Shown: one piece after another, positions 63,239-64,000 of the stretch | How the letters are laid out: the number at the start of each line of letters is the position of its first letter | Numbering within the stretch: the first letter of the stretch is position 1 | NCBI GenBank assembly: GCA_034508935.3 | Contig: CM067447.1 | Span: 28,562,509-28,626,508, forward strand | Source: Berghia stephanieae | Lineage: Eukaryota > Mollusca > Gastropoda > Nudibranchia > Aeolidiidae | Length of the DNA stretch: 64,000 nt | Direction: 5' to 3' | Made by a program: the position numbers and the translations under genes | Notes under the pieces: generated by a model | Told to the model about the DNA's origin: nothing | Seen by the model: the letters and a program-made list of their open reading frames with translations, nothing else | Database searches by the model: none

Positions 63239-64000
63239 TGTCACAAAGTGCGCACGTAAACCGTATGCTTATGTAGCGCAGTTTGCAACCTTGTTTATGT
63301 GTGCTATATTCAAGCTACGACACCGATCAATAACCAAACACAATACGTTGATAAAGGTTTTGAAGCTAAATGAAGATATATTTTATTACAATATAACAAA
63401 GATATTATGAGATGTGAAGATGAAATGATAGATGTAATAAGTATGAAATCAAATAGATGGATGACAAATTGATGGAGATGTGTGATGATGAATATGATAT
63501 GAAAGCGATATGAAAATATATAATTAAATCAATTAATTATCAATACTTTACCAAACCGCTACCACATCAGACAATCTCACAGATAGGTTGCAACCATCAC
63601 AGTCATACAGGCAACTAATAATTAACTAGCTAACTAATCACAATCCAGACGTGTGGAAGGAAGCCAAAAGAGTGTTCTTGATATTCAACAAAACTGTAAG
63701 GTTGTTCTAATAATGTTAATTTGTCTCTTCTTGAAATTGTTCTGGTTTCACAGTATTCATAAACAGATCAATTGTTTCTCAATGTTCTGATATTAAAATA
63801 AGCAAATGGTTCTTCACAGGTAACTTATAAAACAGGCAAATGTTCAGTTTCTATTAGTGTCAAGCTATGAGCGTATAGCCTAAAGTTGGCTTGTTAAAGC
63901 CCAGCCTCCAACGGCTCATTCACTTTAAAGAAAGAAAATGATTTTGTTATAATATGATAATCATACGAATATAACTCTATCTATATTCGAACTCACTCAA
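63239..64000 (-). repeat. LTR 3 of the array (runs off the window)
   Basis: The 762 visible bases appear identical to the start of LTR 1 (55776-56537). Confidence 0.85.

Larger units (their letters stand above)
55776..64000 (-). mobile_element. Ty3/gypsy-like LTR element array: LTR-interior-LTR-interior-LTR (fossil)
   Basis: Three direct LTR copies share two interiors, sense on the minus strand. The interiors hold a primer-binding-like site (tttggtgtcagaagtggga), a 36-bp minisatellite, a gag-like segment and a polypurine tract (cttagggggagata). The only coding trace is the gag-like piece, so the element looks broken and non-autonomous. The copies are almost identical over all comparable stretches, so the amplification is young. 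The right edge lies outside the window. Confidence 0.85.

Overview
The window is animal nuclear DNA: AT-rich, full of microsatellites, SINEs, LINE pieces, MITEs and an LTR element, with one large intron-rich host gene. A plexin with a deuterostome-like A-type tail, together with the SINE types present, suggests a marine invertebrate, most likely an echinoderm. No species-level evidence is visible, so that placement is an inference.

The only host gene I can support is a plexin (semaphorin receptor) on the minus strand. I traced 29 consecutive exons from 52707 down to a stop codon at 2685-2687. Exon phases agree across all junctions and the exons encode about 1,454 residues. They cover the first PSI domain, PSI2, PSI3, four IPT/TIG domains, one transmembrane helix, the juxtamembrane coiled segment, and the whole split cytoplasmic RasGAP domain with its inserted Rho-binding domain. 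The sema domain and the N-terminus are not here and should lie beyond 64000. One exon (7978-8071) is one base out of frame and is probably an assembly or sequencing error.

Region by region: 1-2684 is 3' UTR and flank. 2685-28433 holds 28 exons separated by introns of about 0.2-2.3 kb, which carry a LINE RNase H piece, a 5'-truncated LINE with an open reverse transcriptase half, tRNA-derived SINEs, TTAA-flanked MITEs and many trinucleotide arrays. 28434-52606 is one 24-kb intron that splits PSI1. It holds three full tRNA-type SINEs, one copy of a roughly 340-bp retroposon with a 12-bp target duplication, foldback elements, a second TTAA MITE and a dense microsatellite cluster at 37.6-40.2 kb. 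52607-52707 is the most upstream exon seen. 52708-55775 holds a second copy of the 340-bp retroposon and a 40-bp minisatellite.

55776-64000 is an LTR element array (LTR, interior, LTR, interior, LTR running off the window), sense on the minus strand, with a 100-N assembly gap in the middle LTR. Its LTRs are about 1.87 kb. Its short interiors carry a primer-binding-like site, a 36-bp minisatellite, a Ty3/gypsy-type gag fragment and a polypurine tract. It is a young but broken fossil. The minisatellite and the LTR are both built of short hairpins whose stems differ in sequence yet still pair, which is the most unusual pattern in the window.
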